Numbered from the stretch's first letter, positions 9,842 to 18,467 are shown. The stretch: DNA of 64,000 nt from CAWATZ01 sp963784995 (GCA_963784995.1 CAWATZ010000004.1:558001-622000); one strand, 5' to 3'. The notes: a model not told the origin generated them from the letters alone. Translations and numbers: made by a program.

Positions 9842-11143
9842 ATGGCCGGCCAGCATCGCGTGGTGATCGTGGGAGGCGGTTTCGGCGGACTCTACGCGGC
9901 CGTGTCGCTGCGGCGGGCGCCGGTGGACGTGACGCTGATCGATCGCCGCAACTTCCACCTGTTCCAACCCTTGTTGTACCAGGTGGCCACGGGCGGGCTG
10001 TCGCCGGCCAACATCGCCGCCCCGCTGCGGGCCGTGCTGCGCCGGCACAGGAACGCCCGCGTGCTGCTGGCCGAGGTGGACAACTTCGACCTGGCGGGCC
10101 GGCAGGTGATCCTCCACGATGGCAGCGTCCCCTACGATTCGCTGATCGTCGCCGCCGGCGCCCGCCATCACTACTTCGGCCATCCGGAATGGGAACAGCA
10201 TGCCCCGGGGCTCAAGACCATCGAGGACGCCACCGAGATCCGCAAGCGGGTGCTGCTGGCCTTCGAGCTGGCCGAGCGCTGCACCGACCCGGAGCTGCGG
10301 CGTAACCTGCTGACCTTCGTGGTCGTGGGCGCCGGCCCCACCGGCGTCGAGCTGGCCGGCGCGGTCGGCGAGCTGGCCCGGCACACCTTGCGGCGCAATT
10401 TCCGGACGATCGACCCCGCCTCGGCCCAGGTCATCCTGGTGGAAGGGCTGGACCGGGTGCTGAGCACTTATCCCCCCAAGCTCTCCGCCAAGGCGGAAAA
10501 ATCGCTCCAGCGGCTGGGCGTGGTGGTGCGCAAGGGGACGAACGTGATCGACGTCCAGGCGCACCAGGTGACGGTGCGCTGCGGGGACAAGACGGAGGTG
10601 ATCCCCACGCACACGGTCCTGTGGGGAGCGGGCGTGGACGCCTCCGGACTGGCGAGGAAGCTGGCCGAGGGAACCGGGGCGGCGGTGGATCGCGCGGGCC
10701 GGGTGGTGGTGCAGCCGGACCTGACGCTGCCGGGCCATCCGGAGGTGTTCGTGGTGGGCGACATGGCCAACTACCCGCACCAGACCGGCAAGCCGCTGCC
10801 GGGCGTGGCCCAGGTGGCCATGCAGCAGGCCAAGTACGCCGCCGACCTGATCGTGCGCCGGCTCCACGGCAAGCAGCCGGTGCCGTTCGTCTACAAGGAC
10901 CTGGGCAGCATGGCGACCATCGGCCGGGCCGCGGCCATCGCCGACCTGGGCTGGCTGCAGCTCTCGGGGTTCCTGGCCTGGCTGGCCTGGCTGTTCATCC
11001 ATCTGATGTACATCATCACCTTCGAGAACCGCTTGCTGGTGCTGTTCCAGTGGTCCTGGAGCTACTTCACGCACGGCAAGTCGGCCCGGCTGATCACGGG
11101 AACGCCGCATCCGCCGCCGGTGCCGGGCCGCGAGAAGACGTAG
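9842..11143 (+). CDS. ndh: type II NADH dehydrogenase (NDH-2)
   Basis: 433 residues. FAD-binding VIVGGGFGGLYAA (residues 8-20), NHLFQPLLYQVATG-type segment (NFHLFQPLLYQVATGGL), second dinucleotide site VVGAGPTGVELAGAV near 160, and FVVGDMA before the C-terminus. The last 60 residues hold an amphipathic/hydrophobic stretch (FLAWLAWLFIHLMYII) that anchors NDH-2 to the inner face of the membrane. It passes electrons from NADH to quinone without pumping protons. A near -10 element cannot be chosen with confidence. The stop TAG is part of a short hairpin at 11142-11173. Confidence 0.92.
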   Translation: MAGQHRVVIVGGGFGGLYAAVSLRRAPVDVTLIDRRNFHLFQPLLYQVATGGLSPANIAAPLRAVLRRHRNARVLLAEVDNFDLAGRQVILHDGSVPYDSLIVAAGARHHYFGHPEWEQHAPGLKTIEDATEIRKRVLLAFELAERCTDPELRRNLLTFVVVGAGPTGVELAGAVGELARHTLRRNFRTIDPASAQVILVEGLDRVLSTYPPKLSAKAEKSLQRLGVVVRKGTNVIDVQAHQVTVRCGDKTEVIPTHTVLWGAGVDASGLARKLAEGTGAAVDRAGRVVVQPDLTLPGHPEVFVVGDMANYPHQTGKPLPGVAQVAMQQAKYAADLIVRRLHGKQPVPFVYKDLGSMATIGRAAAIADLGWLQLSGFLAWLAWLFIHLMYIITFENRLLVLFQWSWSYFTHGKSARLITGTPHPPPVPGREKT

Positions 11144-11173
11144 GGTGGGCCGAGCGCAGCGAGGCCCACCACG
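11142..11173. repeat. half-copy of palindrome family C at the ndh stop codon
   Basis: GTAGGGTGGGCCGAGCGCAG... followed by GAGGCCCACC forms a short hairpin (GGTGGGCC/GGCCCACC) and includes the ndh stop TAG. The full two-armed version is at 42478-42548. Confidence 0.6.
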
Positions 11174-11422
11174 CGATCCTTGCGGGTCTGCCTGCCCTGC
11201 CGGCCATCTTTTGGGGAGTGGCTCAGAGGCCGGAAACTGTCGGTGAGGGTCCTGTGGATGCCAGCAAGGGACGTTTCGCTGTCTGCCTGCCACCTGCCAG
11301 GGTATTCGGGAGGGGTTCCCGTGCGACCTGGCTCAGTGACTTGCTGTGCCGGGTTTCCGCAACTTGACCGAAAAGGGACCGAAAAGAGACCGCACCTTTT
11401 TCACAGTTCAACAAGGGCCGCG

Positions 11423-11845
11423 ATGCCAGCAAAAGACATACATCATGATCTGGTCCACAGACTTCTGGTCGCCGACGGCTGGCGGATCACGCACGATCCT
11501 TACCGCATCGTGGTGGGTCGCAAGAACCTGTTCGTGGACCTTGGGGCGGACAAGATCATTGCCGCCGATCGCGACGACGTTCACATTGCCGTTGAAATCA
11601 AGAGCTTTGAAGGCCAGTCGGAAGTTCACGACCTGGAAGTGGCCCTGGGCCAATATCTGCTGTATCTGCCGTTCTTGCGCGCCCAGGAGCCCGATCGGCG
11701 TTTGTACCTGGCAGTCCCTGCCGAAGTGTGGCACAATCTGTTTGAAGAGCCCATTGGCCAGGGGCTCCTGGCCGAATATCACCTGCGGTTGCTGATTTTC
11801 GATCCTCTCAAGGAGGCAATCCTGCAATGGATTCCAACACCCTGA
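11423..11845 (+). CDS. xisH: XisH-family protein
   Basis: 140 residues, opening MPAKDIHHDLVHRLLVADGW as in XisH. It carries a probable PD-(D/E)xK nuclease-like core: FVDLGADK (Asp39) then VEIKSF (Glu58, Lys60). XisH was named as one of the factors needed to excise the cyanobacterial fdxN element, but most homologues sit far from any such element, and a toxin-antitoxin-like role has been suggested for the pair. The ATG was chosen by homology; the longer frame upstream is not conserved. It overlaps xisI by 19 bp, so translation is likely coupled. Confidence 0.88.
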   Translation: MPAKDIHHDLVHRLLVADGWRITHDPYRIVVGRKNLFVDLGADKIIAADRDDVHIAVEIKSFEGQSEVHDLEVALGQYLLYLPFLRAQEPDRRLYLAVPAEVWHNLFEEPIGQGLLAEYHLRLLIFDPLKEAILQWIPTP

Positions 11846-12171
11846 ACCATTGGCGGCGGACGATCAAGAAAATCTTGACGGCTTTGGCGGCCATTCCCTT
11901 TCCCGAGGTCGTCACCATGAGCGCCAAGACCGTGTTTGACGACGCTGCGGACATTTACCTCGTCGTTGTCGAAGGTTGGCAAGACGTGCGGCGCTTACAC
12001 GGCTGCCTGGTACACGTGGAAATCAAAGGGGACAAGATCTGGATTCAGCAAGATGGGACTGAGGACGGCGTTGCAGGCGATTTGCTGGCCGCCGGCATCC
12101 CCAGGGAGTGCATCGTGCTGGGATTCAAGTCGCCGCAAAGCCGGGCGCTGACCCAGTTCGCGGTCGCCTAG
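11827..12171 (+). CDS. xisI: XisI-family protein
   Basis: 114 residues, XisI-like throughout (WRRTIKKILTALAAIP, HVEIKGDKIWIQQDGTEDGVAGDLLAAGIP, then VLGFKSPQ). It starts inside the end of xisH, the usual gene order for this pair. XisI is thought to act together with XisH. No recombinase gene or inverted attachment sites were seen nearby, so site-specific excision is unlikely here. Confidence 0.88.
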   Translation: MDSNTLNHWRRTIKKILTALAAIPFPEVVTMSAKTVFDDAADIYLVVVEGWQDVRRLHGCLVHVEIKGDKIWIQQDGTEDGVAGDLLAAGIPRECIVLGFKSPQSRALTQFAVA

Positions 12172-12250
12172 CGCTTGCTGAGAGGGAACGAGACGAAAGT
12201 TCTTGAGAGAAAGGCTCCGGGAGCCAATGTAATTCCAGAGAGAGACGCAA

Positions 12251-13102
12251 ATGTACCGCTGGCTCACTGTGTTCTTCGTAGTCGCACTGACCACCCTCGG
12301 CACTTCCCGCGCCGACGAGAAACTCAAGGGAATCGCGTGCCGATCGGTTCACCTTGGCTATCCGGCGCCGCGCGGCACAGCCTTCTGCAACGAGCTGACC
12401 GTCGAGGAATCGGCCGACGGGACGTATTTCATGGCGTGCGGGTGGAGCAAAGGGTACTTCGGCATTCAGGAGCTGGCGACCGGCAAGAAGGTCGTCCTCT
12501 TCTCGGTCTGGGACCCGGCCGCCAGGGACAATCCCGCGAAAGTGCCACTCGACAAGCAGGTCAAGCTCCTGGAGAAAGACAAGGACGTGCGCGTGGGGCG
12601 GTTCGGCAACGAGGGGACCGGCGGCCAGGCCTTCCTGGACTACGATTGGAAGGTCAAGGAGACCTACCGGTTCCTGGTCACCGCCCAGGCAGACGGTCCG
12701 GGTCGCACGGCTTACAGCGGATACTTCTACGCTCCCGAAGCGAAGGCCTGGAAGCACCTGGTCACCTTTTCGACGCTGACGGACGAAAAGGAGCTGCTCC
12801 GAGGGTATTACTCGTTCGTGGAAGACTTCCGAAGGAACAAGGTGAGCGCGACCAGGGTGCGGAGAGCCGCGTTCGGGAACGGCTGGGTGAAGTCCACAAC
12901 CGGCGACTGGGTAAGCCTCGCCAAAGCGCGGTTTACTGCGGACGCGAACCCGGCGCGGAACATCGACGCTGGCCTGATGGGCGACAGGTTCTTCCTGGCT
13001 ACCGGGGGGACCACGGCAAACACTGGCGCCAAGCTCCGCGAGACGATCACCCGTGAAGCTCCTGCCGGCAAGCCACCAGCCGATTTGCCGAAGCCGAAGT
13101 GA
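12251..13102 (+). CDS. exported DUF3472-like protein
   Basis: 283 residues with a signal peptide (RWLTVFFVVALTTLG then SRADEK). The body has the family pattern: NELTVEESADGTYFMACGWSKGYFGIQEL, VLFSVWDP, GQAFLDYDWKVKETYRFLV and YSGYFYAP, which fits DUF3472 (beta-rich, mostly exported). No catalytic residues can be assigned. Upstream is AGAGAGACGCAA before the ATG. It is probably transcribed on its own. Confidence 0.8.
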   Translation: MYRWLTVFFVVALTTLGTSRADEKLKGIACRSVHLGYPAPRGTAFCNELTVEESADGTYFMACGWSKGYFGIQELATGKKVVLFSVWDPAARDNPAKVPLDKQVKLLEKDKDVRVGRFGNEGTGGQAFLDYDWKVKETYRFLVTAQADGPGRTAYSGYFYAPEAKAWKHLVTFSTLTDEKELLRGYYSFVEDFRRNKVSATRVRRAAFGNGWVKSTTGDWVSLAKARFTADANPARNIDAGLMGDRFFLATGGTTANTGAKLRETITREAPAGKPPADLPKPK

Positions 13103-13267
13103 AGGGAGAGAGAAGTGCCCTCGGCCTGGCGGGGTGCTCTCGAGATGCGTTCTGGGGCGCTGCGACCCACGTGAGGCGCGGCCACTGCTGCTGAGCCTGG
13201 GTGTTCACCTTGGATCTTGTCTGTTACCCTGGAGGCGGACTTCCAACTGCAAGCAGGAGAAGCCAGT

Positions 13268-13498
13268 ATGGCTGTGAACATGAAGGACTACGGCCTCGAC
13301 CAGCTCAGCGCCGAGGATCGCCTGAGCCTGGCCCAGCAGCTCTGGGAGAGCATTGCAGAGGAAGTGAAGCGCTTGCCTCTGACCAGAGAGCAGCAGCAGG
13401 AGGTCGATCGGCGCCTGGCCGCCCACCGTGCCAATCCACAGGCGGCCATCCCCTGGGAGCAAGTGGAGGCTGAGGCGCGTGCCCGGCTGGGTCAATGA
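13268..13498 (+). CDS. type II antitoxin (addiction module protein)
   Basis: 76 residues: LDQLSAEDRLSLAQQLWESIAEEV, then PLTREQQQEVDRRLAAHRANPQAAIPWEQV. This is the 'addiction module protein' family paired with RelE/ParE toxins. ATG at 13268 has AGGAGAAGCCAGT upstream. It shares ATGA with the next gene, so toxin translation is coupled. The antitoxin should bind the toxin and repress its own promoter. A relative without a toxin partner lies at 56329. Confidence 0.88.
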   Translation: MAVNMKDYGLDQLSAEDRLSLAQQLWESIAEEVKRLPLTREQQQEVDRRLAAHRANPQAAIPWEQVEAEARARLGQ

Positions 13499-13791
13499 GC
13501 CTGCCCATCCGACTGTTGCCCGAGGCCAGAGCCGAGTTCGATGCCGCGGTGGACTGGTACGAACAACAGCGGCCCGGGTTGGGCACGGTCTTTCTGGATC
13601 GGGTGAAGGACGTGTTCACCAGGATCGCCGCGAACCCGCAACTGCATGCCGTCACGTACCAGGACGTCCGGAAGGCGGTGGTGCAGAAGTTCCCATACGT
13701 GGTGCTGTACAAGGAGGAGGCTGGCGAGGTGCTGATCGTTGCGGTCTTTCACACCGCTCGTGACCCGGCCATCTGGCAGGGCCGGGTCTGA
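13495..13791 (+). CDS. type II toxin, RelE/ParE family
   Basis: 98 residues in the ParE/RelE fold: LPEARAEFDAAVDWYEQQRPGLGTVFLDRV, FPYVVLYKEEAGEVLIVAVFHTARDP. The last part (VFHTARDP) is the usual conserved strand and tail. ParE-type toxins block gyrase, RelE-type cut mRNA on the ribosome; the sequence here is closer to ParE by length and motif, but this is not certain. It overlaps the antitoxin gene by four bases. Confidence 0.88.
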   Translation: MSLPIRLLPEARAEFDAAVDWYEQQRPGLGTVFLDRVKDVFTRIAANPQLHAVTYQDVRKAVVQKFPYVVLYKEEAGEVLIVAVFHTARDPAIWQGRV

Positions 13792-13817
13792 CGTGGCGAC
13801 CGTTCCGGGGACGACCC

Positions 13818-14501
13818 ATGACCGAGGACGAATGGCTGGTCTGCGAAAAGCCGGACCTGTTGCTGCGGCACCTGAAGGCGATCGGGGCCACCCGGTGGCG
13901 CCGGGGCCAGCGGCGGCGGAAGCTCCGACTCCTCGCTTGCGCCGCGTTTGGCCAGGCCCGGCACTTGCTCCGGCCGGAGTACGGCCAGCGGGCCATCGAG
14001 CTGGCGGAGCGGTACGCGGACGGGGCCGCCGAACTGACTGAACTGATTGAATTGAATAAGGAACTCCGCGCGGTGAGGATGGAAACGGGCTCCCCGCAAT
14101 GGACTGCGGAGGTGACCGTCATGTGGCTCCTGAACGATAACGACCTCACCGCGGCGGAGGTGGCGTTGGAACAGTCCATCTGGGGCCTGGAGCGGGAGGC
14201 CGCGCCGGCAAAGCCCAACCTCTTCCGCAAGGCCTTGCGCCGGGCTCAGGCACCCTTGGTCCGCGACATCTTCGGCAACCCGTTCCGCCCGGCAGCCTTT
14301 GATCCGGGGTGGCGGACGCACGACGTGGTCGGTGTTGCCCGGGGGATTTACGACGAGCGGGCATTCGACCGACTACCCATTTTGGCTGACGCGCTCATGG
14401 ACGCGGGGTGCGATCATGAGGACATCCTGGCCCACTGCCGCTCGGAAGGGACGCACGTCCGCGGCTGCTGGGTCGTGGACCTCGTACTGGCCAGAGAGTA
14501 G
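13818..14501 (+). CDS. Gemmata-type hypothetical protein (SMI1/TIGR02996-associated family)
   Basis: 227 residues. The family pattern is clear in the second half: RDIFGNPFRPAAFDPGWR, VARGIYDERAFDRLPILADALMDAGC, then ILAHCRSEGTHVRGCWVVDLVLARE. From memory this recurs as a multi-copy family in Gemmataceae genomes, often beside TIGR02996 proteins. Function is unknown; no transmembrane or signal sequence. It stands right after the toxin gene (26 bp) and may share its transcript. Confidence 0.75.
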   Translation: MTEDEWLVCEKPDLLLRHLKAIGATRWRRGQRRRKLRLLACAAFGQARHLLRPEYGQRAIELAERYADGAAELTELIELNKELRAVRMETGSPQWTAEVTVMWLLNDNDLTAAEVALEQSIWGLEREAAPAKPNLFRKALRRAQAPLVRDIFGNPFRPAAFDPGWRTHDVVGVARGIYDERAFDRLPILADALMDAGCDHEDILAHCRSEGTHVRGCWVVDLVLARE

Positions 14502-14624
14502 TAGAACAGCCGAACCACCTGCTCCAGCAGACCGACCACGGAATGATGTTTTGCCGAGTTCACAGTCTGGCCCGCGTGAGCCGGCTGTTGAGCCTGAGCG
14601 CTAGCCGACAAGGGGGGACGCACG

Positions 14625-14795
14625 GTGGATGTCCCGGACTTCCAGAAAGCGTTATGTGATGGCGAGAAGTTCTGGACCAGCTTCCTGGGCGAGTTCCGCG
14701 TCGAACGCCGGAACAGCATTGACTTCGCTGTGTGCAGCCAGTGCCGCTGGATCAAGTGCGGTTGCGGTGCGTGCGGGTGCAACTTCCACGGGTAA
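14625..14795 (+). CDS. cysteine-rich microprotein
   Basis: A 56-codon frame starting GTG, with AGGGGGG about ten bases upstream. The end is striking: six cysteines in about 20 residues (CSQCRWIKCGCGACGC) before NFHG and TAA. The CxxC and CxC spacing fits a zinc or iron-sulphur knuckle. It does not look like any family I know. Its size puts it below usual gene-calling limits. The frame could be chance, but the cysteine clustering argues against that. Confidence 0.5.
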   Translation: MDVPDFQKALCDGEKFWTSFLGEFRVERRNSIDFAVCSQCRWIKCGCGACGCNFHG

Positions 14796-14807
14796 GGTGT
14801 TGGCGTC

Positions 14808-14824
14808 GAATTCGATGGTTCTGC
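14808..14824 (+). repeat. 17-bp direct repeat, copy 1
   Basis: GAATTCGATGGTTCTGC, 18 bp before the gene at 14843. An identical copy lies 19 bp before the gene at 16545. Confidence 0.6.
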
Positions 14825-14842
14825 TACCAACCCCGGAGGTGA

Positions 14843-15380
14843 ATGATGGCGCGTCGGAAGTACCGCCCACCAGAGCCGGGGCCGCTGTACCTGCGGGAGG
14901 CCGTCCGTCGGCCTCTGCTGGCTCTGATCGAAGGCAACCCACCCGAGGTTCGCTTGGAAGTCGCGCAGGTCGAAGACGTCGAGCGGGCGCTGCGTTGCGA
15001 ATTGCCGGACGAGATCTTGGGCTGTTTTGCCAACGGCGATGACACCCTCCCAGAGTGGGGGTTCGACCTTGCCGCAGTGGTCGATCACACTGCCTTGGCG
15101 CGGGAATTGGGGTGCCGGACGAACTTGGTCGCCGTCGGCCAGAACCCAAATGGGCACATCCTGTACTGCATTGAGCGGCGGGGCGACCGCCGGCGCAGTG
15201 GGGCTGGTCGAGTTCGACTCTGAGGAGAGCGGCGTGGTCGGGTGGCGTGACCTTGGTCGTTGGCTAGCTGATCTGGCGGGGCTGGATGGCGAAGCCCGTC
15301 CGAGGCAAGCGCCCGAGTTCGTGCAGCTCATCATCTGGCCAGATGTTGCGCCAGAGCCGCGAGTATGGCGTCTGGTTTAG
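14843..15380 (+). pseudogene. SMI1/KNR4-like (SUKH) protein, frameshifted
   Basis: The first frame reads MMARRKYRPPEPGPLYLREA ... VAVGQNPNGHILYCIERR and then runs into unrelated residues and a stop at 15223. The matching C-terminus (GLVEFDSEESGVVGWRDLGRWLADLAGL ... WPDVAPEPRVWRLV) continues in the next frame to 15380. The break is near 15195-15205, close to a GGGG run, so one base is missing or extra. SUKH proteins are often immunity proteins against polymorphic toxins. AGGAGGT-like GGAGGT precedes the start. Either a recent decay or a sequencing error. Confidence 0.75.
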
Positions 15381-15480
15381 CGAGAGGAAAAGGCGCGAGG
15401 GGCCAATACGATGATTCGGAGAATCGTAACACTGGCTCCTGGCGCTTTTTCCTTTCCCCATCACAGAGATGGAGACGCAG

Positions 15481-16311
15481 ATGGCGGGACGCACAATCGC
15501 ACTCGGTGACGTCCACGGCTGCCGGGACGCCCTGGCCGCCCTGATTGATGCCGTTCAGCTCGACCGGGACGACACGCTCGTTACCCTGGGCGACCTCATC
15601 GACCGGGGGCCCGACAGCCGTGGCGTCCTGGACCGGCTGATCGCTCTGGCCGGGCGTTGCCGGTTGATTCCCCTGCTGGGCGACCACGAGGAGATGATGG
15701 CCGACGCCCTCCGTGACGTCGCTGCCCTGCGCCGCTGGCTGAGCTGTGGCGGCGCGGAAACCCTGCGCTCGTACGGCTGGGCCCCGGGCGGTCCACGCCG
15801 CGCGCTGGCGGACTGGATTCCGGAGAAGCACCGGAAATTCCTGGCCGGCTGCCGGCCCTATTACGAGACAGTCGGCCATCTGTTCCTGCACGCCGGGTTT
15901 GTGCCGGAGCTACCGATGGCGCAGCAGCCGGGGCAGGCGCTGCGGTGGCGGGTGACCGATTCCCGGACTGCCGTGCCGCACTGTTCCGGCAAGGTCGCGG
16001 TTGTGGGCCACACGGCTCAGCTGACCGGGGAGGTGCTCGACTTGGGCTTCCTGGTCTGTATCGACACCAATTGTGCCCGTGGCGGCTGGCTGACTGCCCT
16101 GGACACGAGTTCGGGGCGAATCTGGCAAGCCGACCGCGCGGGAGACTCAGGGCGGGCAGCGGGCAGGTCGCAGCCAGGACAAGGCAGGCCGAACCCTGAG
16201 CCGCAGATGCGCCTATTGGGTCGGCCCACCTTTCCTCCTGTTCTGTCGAATCCCACCACCCAGAACAAAAGCGACCTGGAACCGGCACCAGTCCAGCCGA
16301 CGTCAAAATAG
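15481..16311 (+). CDS. calcineurin-like metallophosphatase (serine/threonine type)
   Basis: 276 residues. The metal-site motifs are present: ALGDVHG near residue 8, TLGDLIDRGPDS near 40, LLGDHEEMM (in place of GNHE) near 67, and later LHAGF and VVGHT. This matches the small bacterial PPP/ApaH-like phosphatases. The final 50 residues (from about ADRAGDSGR on) are Pro/Arg/Ser-rich and not typical, so the true end may be near residue 226 with a frameshift afterwards. The ATG at 15481 has GGAG six bases upstream; another at 15469 is possible. Confidence 0.85.
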   Translation: MAGRTIALGDVHGCRDALAALIDAVQLDRDDTLVTLGDLIDRGPDSRGVLDRLIALAGRCRLIPLLGDHEEMMADALRDVAALRRWLSCGGAETLRSYGWAPGGPRRALADWIPEKHRKFLAGCRPYYETVGHLFLHAGFVPELPMAQQPGQALRWRVTDSRTAVPHCSGKVAVVGHTAQLTGEVLDLGFLVCIDTNCARGGWLTALDTSSGRIWQADRAGDSGRAAGRSQPGQGRPNPEPQMRLLGRPTFPPVLSNPTTQNKSDLEPAPVQPTSK

Positions 16312-16508
16312 AAGAGAAACCAATGGAGCTGTGGGCCGAACCGTGATACAGTGACGCAATCGTCAGAGGCGGACCGGGCGGCAAACAAGAGGATGACCGG
16401 CAGCTGGAGAGCATGACCGGGAAGCGAAAAGAGGCAGACCGAAATCGCGATCGAGCGACCTGGCGAAATAAGCTGGCCGGCTGGAGTGGGCCGACTTGTC
16501 CATCAAGT

Positions 16509-16525
16509 GAATTCGATGGTTCTGC
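16509..16525 (+). repeat. 17-bp direct repeat, copy 2
   Basis: Identical to 14808-14824, again just before a start codon (19 bp), in an otherwise featureless 230-bp gap. Confidence 0.6.
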
Positions 16526-16544
16526 CTTAACGGAGTGACTGTCG

Positions 16545-16961
16545 ATGGCGACCAAGGCTGACGAGTTCGAGCCCGATTGGCGGGTCATCGAACGCATTAT
16601 CCTTGTGGCGCTTCAACCAAAAATGCTCGTCTGCGAACAGCAGCGTGGTTTTTCGATGGCGGCGAGGTTAACTGTCTGGGTGCGAGACGCACCAGGCGGA
16701 GCCTGGATCGTCAGTTCGTCGGCGATCAACCCGCCAGAAGTTGACCTTCATGGAGAGATTCGTCTGCGATGTCGCAGGACGTATCGTCCTGAGCGCATCC
16801 TTTTTCGCCTGGAGTCGGTCTACCCAAACCTCGATCCGGAGACAGGCTTCACGGGCTTCTCAGTGTCGGGTGACGTGCTTGTCGGTCCAGACGAAATCAC
16901 AGTCCGACCGAAGTCCTGGACCGGCCAATACAATGTGCTGACGTGGAGCGGCTGGGTGTAG
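16545..16961 (+). CDS. hypothetical protein
   Basis: 138 residues, no signal peptide or membrane segment. Beta-rich pattern (LTVWVRDAPGGAWIVSSSAIN, GEIRLRCRRTYRPERILFRLESVYPN, GFSVSGDVLVGPDEITVRPKSW). I do not recognise the family. It lies between a phosphatase and a SUKH-like gene in a stretch of likely immunity or accessory proteins, and shares a 17-bp leader motif with the broken gene at 14843. Confidence 0.6.
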   Translation: MATKADEFEPDWRVIERIILVALQPKMLVCEQQRGFSMAARLTVWVRDAPGGAWIVSSSAINPPEVDLHGEIRLRCRRTYRPERILFRLESVYPNLDPETGFTGFSVSGDVLVGPDEITVRPKSWTGQYNVLTWSGWV

Positions 16962-17017
16962 TACGTCTGTTAACTCCAGCGTTCCGCCGCTTCTCCTCGC
17001 GCGAATGGAGAGTTTGC

Positions 17018-17845
17018 ATGGCAACCCGATTGAAGTACCACCAGCCCATCCTTGATCTGCTCGGATTCGAGCCGGTGCTGCCATTCGAGCGACTCGCTGC
17101 CATTGAAGAGCGAGAGCGGGTCTGCGGTACACGGTTCCCTGCGTCGGTACGCGAATGGTTCGCTGTGCAAGACGCCGAGGCACTGTTCCACGACAACACC
17201 AACGATGACCATCTCGAAAAGCTTGCAGAACTCGGCAACCCCGCGGAAACCCATCAAGGATACCTCCGGGTGGCGACCGAGAATCAGGCCGTGGTCGCCT
17301 GGTACGTACGCCTGGGCGAGGGCGACGACCCGCCCGTCTACCACAACAACGGTGAGTGGAACGAAGACCTGTCGAAGACCAACTGGCAAGCGAACTCCGT
17401 GACGTTCACGAACTTCATCTTCGACATGATCTCCACCCACCACTTCCGCGGGTGGTACTCGGGGATGCACGTGTCTGCCAAGGACAGCATACCGGACGAG
17501 GCAACCCTGGACCGACTGCGGCGCTGGTTCCGGCAGGGGCCGACCACGGACGCCGTTGGGTCCAGGGTTTACCGATTCTTCACTACCCGCGGGGTGATCT
17601 TTATCCGGAGCGTCGCCCCGGAGGACCTGGCGAACGGGATGGCCGAATGGAGCATCGAGGCAGTCTCACCTGAGGCAATGCTGGACTTCGGCCGGAAACT
17701 CTGGGGGATTGGCTCGCTCGCCCAAACGCTGAAGGCACAGAGTTGTACGCCTCAGTCGCGGGCCAAAGGAGAGGAACTGTTGCAGCGTTTGCGGTCAGAG
17801 CACGCGGCCGAACCCGGAGCTGCACCTGACCAGGGTCGCACGTAG
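17018..17845 (+). CDS. SMI1/KNR4-like (SUKH) protein
   Basis: 275 residues. The N-terminal half has the SUKH pattern: PFERLAAIEERERVCGTRFPASVREWFAVQDAEALF, then QGYLRVATENQAVVAWYVRLGEGDDPPVY and VTFTNFIFDMI. The rest (RRWFRQGPTTDAVGSRVYRFFTTRGVIFI) is less typical. The ATG at 17018 has GGAGAGTTTGC upstream; the longer open frame has no site and is unlikely. SUKH proteins often neutralise toxins from neighbouring cells; here the gene is one of several such genes in 13.8-18.3 kb. Confidence 0.78.
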   Translation: MATRLKYHQPILDLLGFEPVLPFERLAAIEERERVCGTRFPASVREWFAVQDAEALFHDNTNDDHLEKLAELGNPAETHQGYLRVATENQAVVAWYVRLGEGDDPPVYHNNGEWNEDLSKTNWQANSVTFTNFIFDMISTHHFRGWYSGMHVSAKDSIPDEATLDRLRRWFRQGPTTDAVGSRVYRFFTTRGVIFIRSVAPEDLANGMAEWSIEAVSPEAMLDFGRKLWGIGSLAQTLKAQSCTPQSRAKGEELLQRLRSEHAAEPGAAPDQGRT

Positions 17846-17919
17846 GCATTCCCTGTTTCATGGCTCACCGAGTGGCTGCGGTCAGGTGAGCCTGTTGTTC
17901 AGTTTCGGAGGGCGCGCGG

Positions 17920-18308
17920 ATGGGCATGGTGTTGGGGCGCGGACCACGAGGGAACCGGGATACTCTCGATGTCCCTTACTCCGCCTGGAACGACATCCTG
18001 GAGTTAGCCGAGCGGTATGGCTGGCAACCCAGACGCACAGGCCCGCCCGGGGGATGAAGGTGGCCGAGTGGTGCGGGACGTATTATTCGTCCGACGGCCA
18101 GTTGTTCCACGCTCGGGATGCCGCAGCGCTTGCAGGGGCCCTTGATCGGTTCCTCGCAGAGGAGCGGCCGGTGTCGGATCGACCTGATGGTGGAGGTGGG
18201 CGGGGAGCTGTTGGTCCGCACGTTTGTCTCCGACCCGTCCGATGATGACTTGTGGTCCATCCGGGATCGCAATCGCGGGGTCGAGGTGCGTGGCACAACC
18301 AGGGGTCT
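17920..18308 (+). pseudogene. decayed hypothetical gene (two frameshifts)
   Basis: Three pieces of one plausible protein follow each other in different frames. Frame 1: MGMVLGRGPRGNRDTLDVPY ... LAERYGWQPR, stop at about 18057. Frame 2: GMKVAEWCGTYYSSDGQLFHARDAAALAGALDRFLAEERP, to about 18180. Frame 3: IDLMVEVGGELLVRTFVSDPSDDDLWSIRDRNRG to about 18308. CGGAGG precedes the first ATG. The intact form would be about 125 residues. Function not known. Confidence 0.7.
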
Positions 18309-18415
18309 CGCAGCCAGTGGACCAATGGCAGAACCAGGCCTGGAAGGCAGTGCGCTGGCTGGTGGCGTTTCGGTGAGGTGGGACGAATCAAAACCCCTCC
18401 CCAACCCCTGCGGCG

Positions 18416-18449
18416 CTGTCGGGAACGCCCTCCGTGGCGTTCCCGACAG
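18416..18449. terminator. 14-bp stem hairpin
   Basis: CTGTCGGGAACGCC / GGCGTTCCCGACAG with a 6-nt loop, just past the stop of the HEAT protein gene on the minus strand and after the pseudogene on the plus strand. Confidence 0.6.
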
Positions 18450-18467
18450 GACCGTCAATAAACGAAA

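Noticed and set aside
11423..12171. xisH-xisI as sign of an excisable DNA element
   Set aside because: No recombinase gene, no paired direct repeats at plausible ends and no interrupted gene were seen; the pair is common outside such elements.
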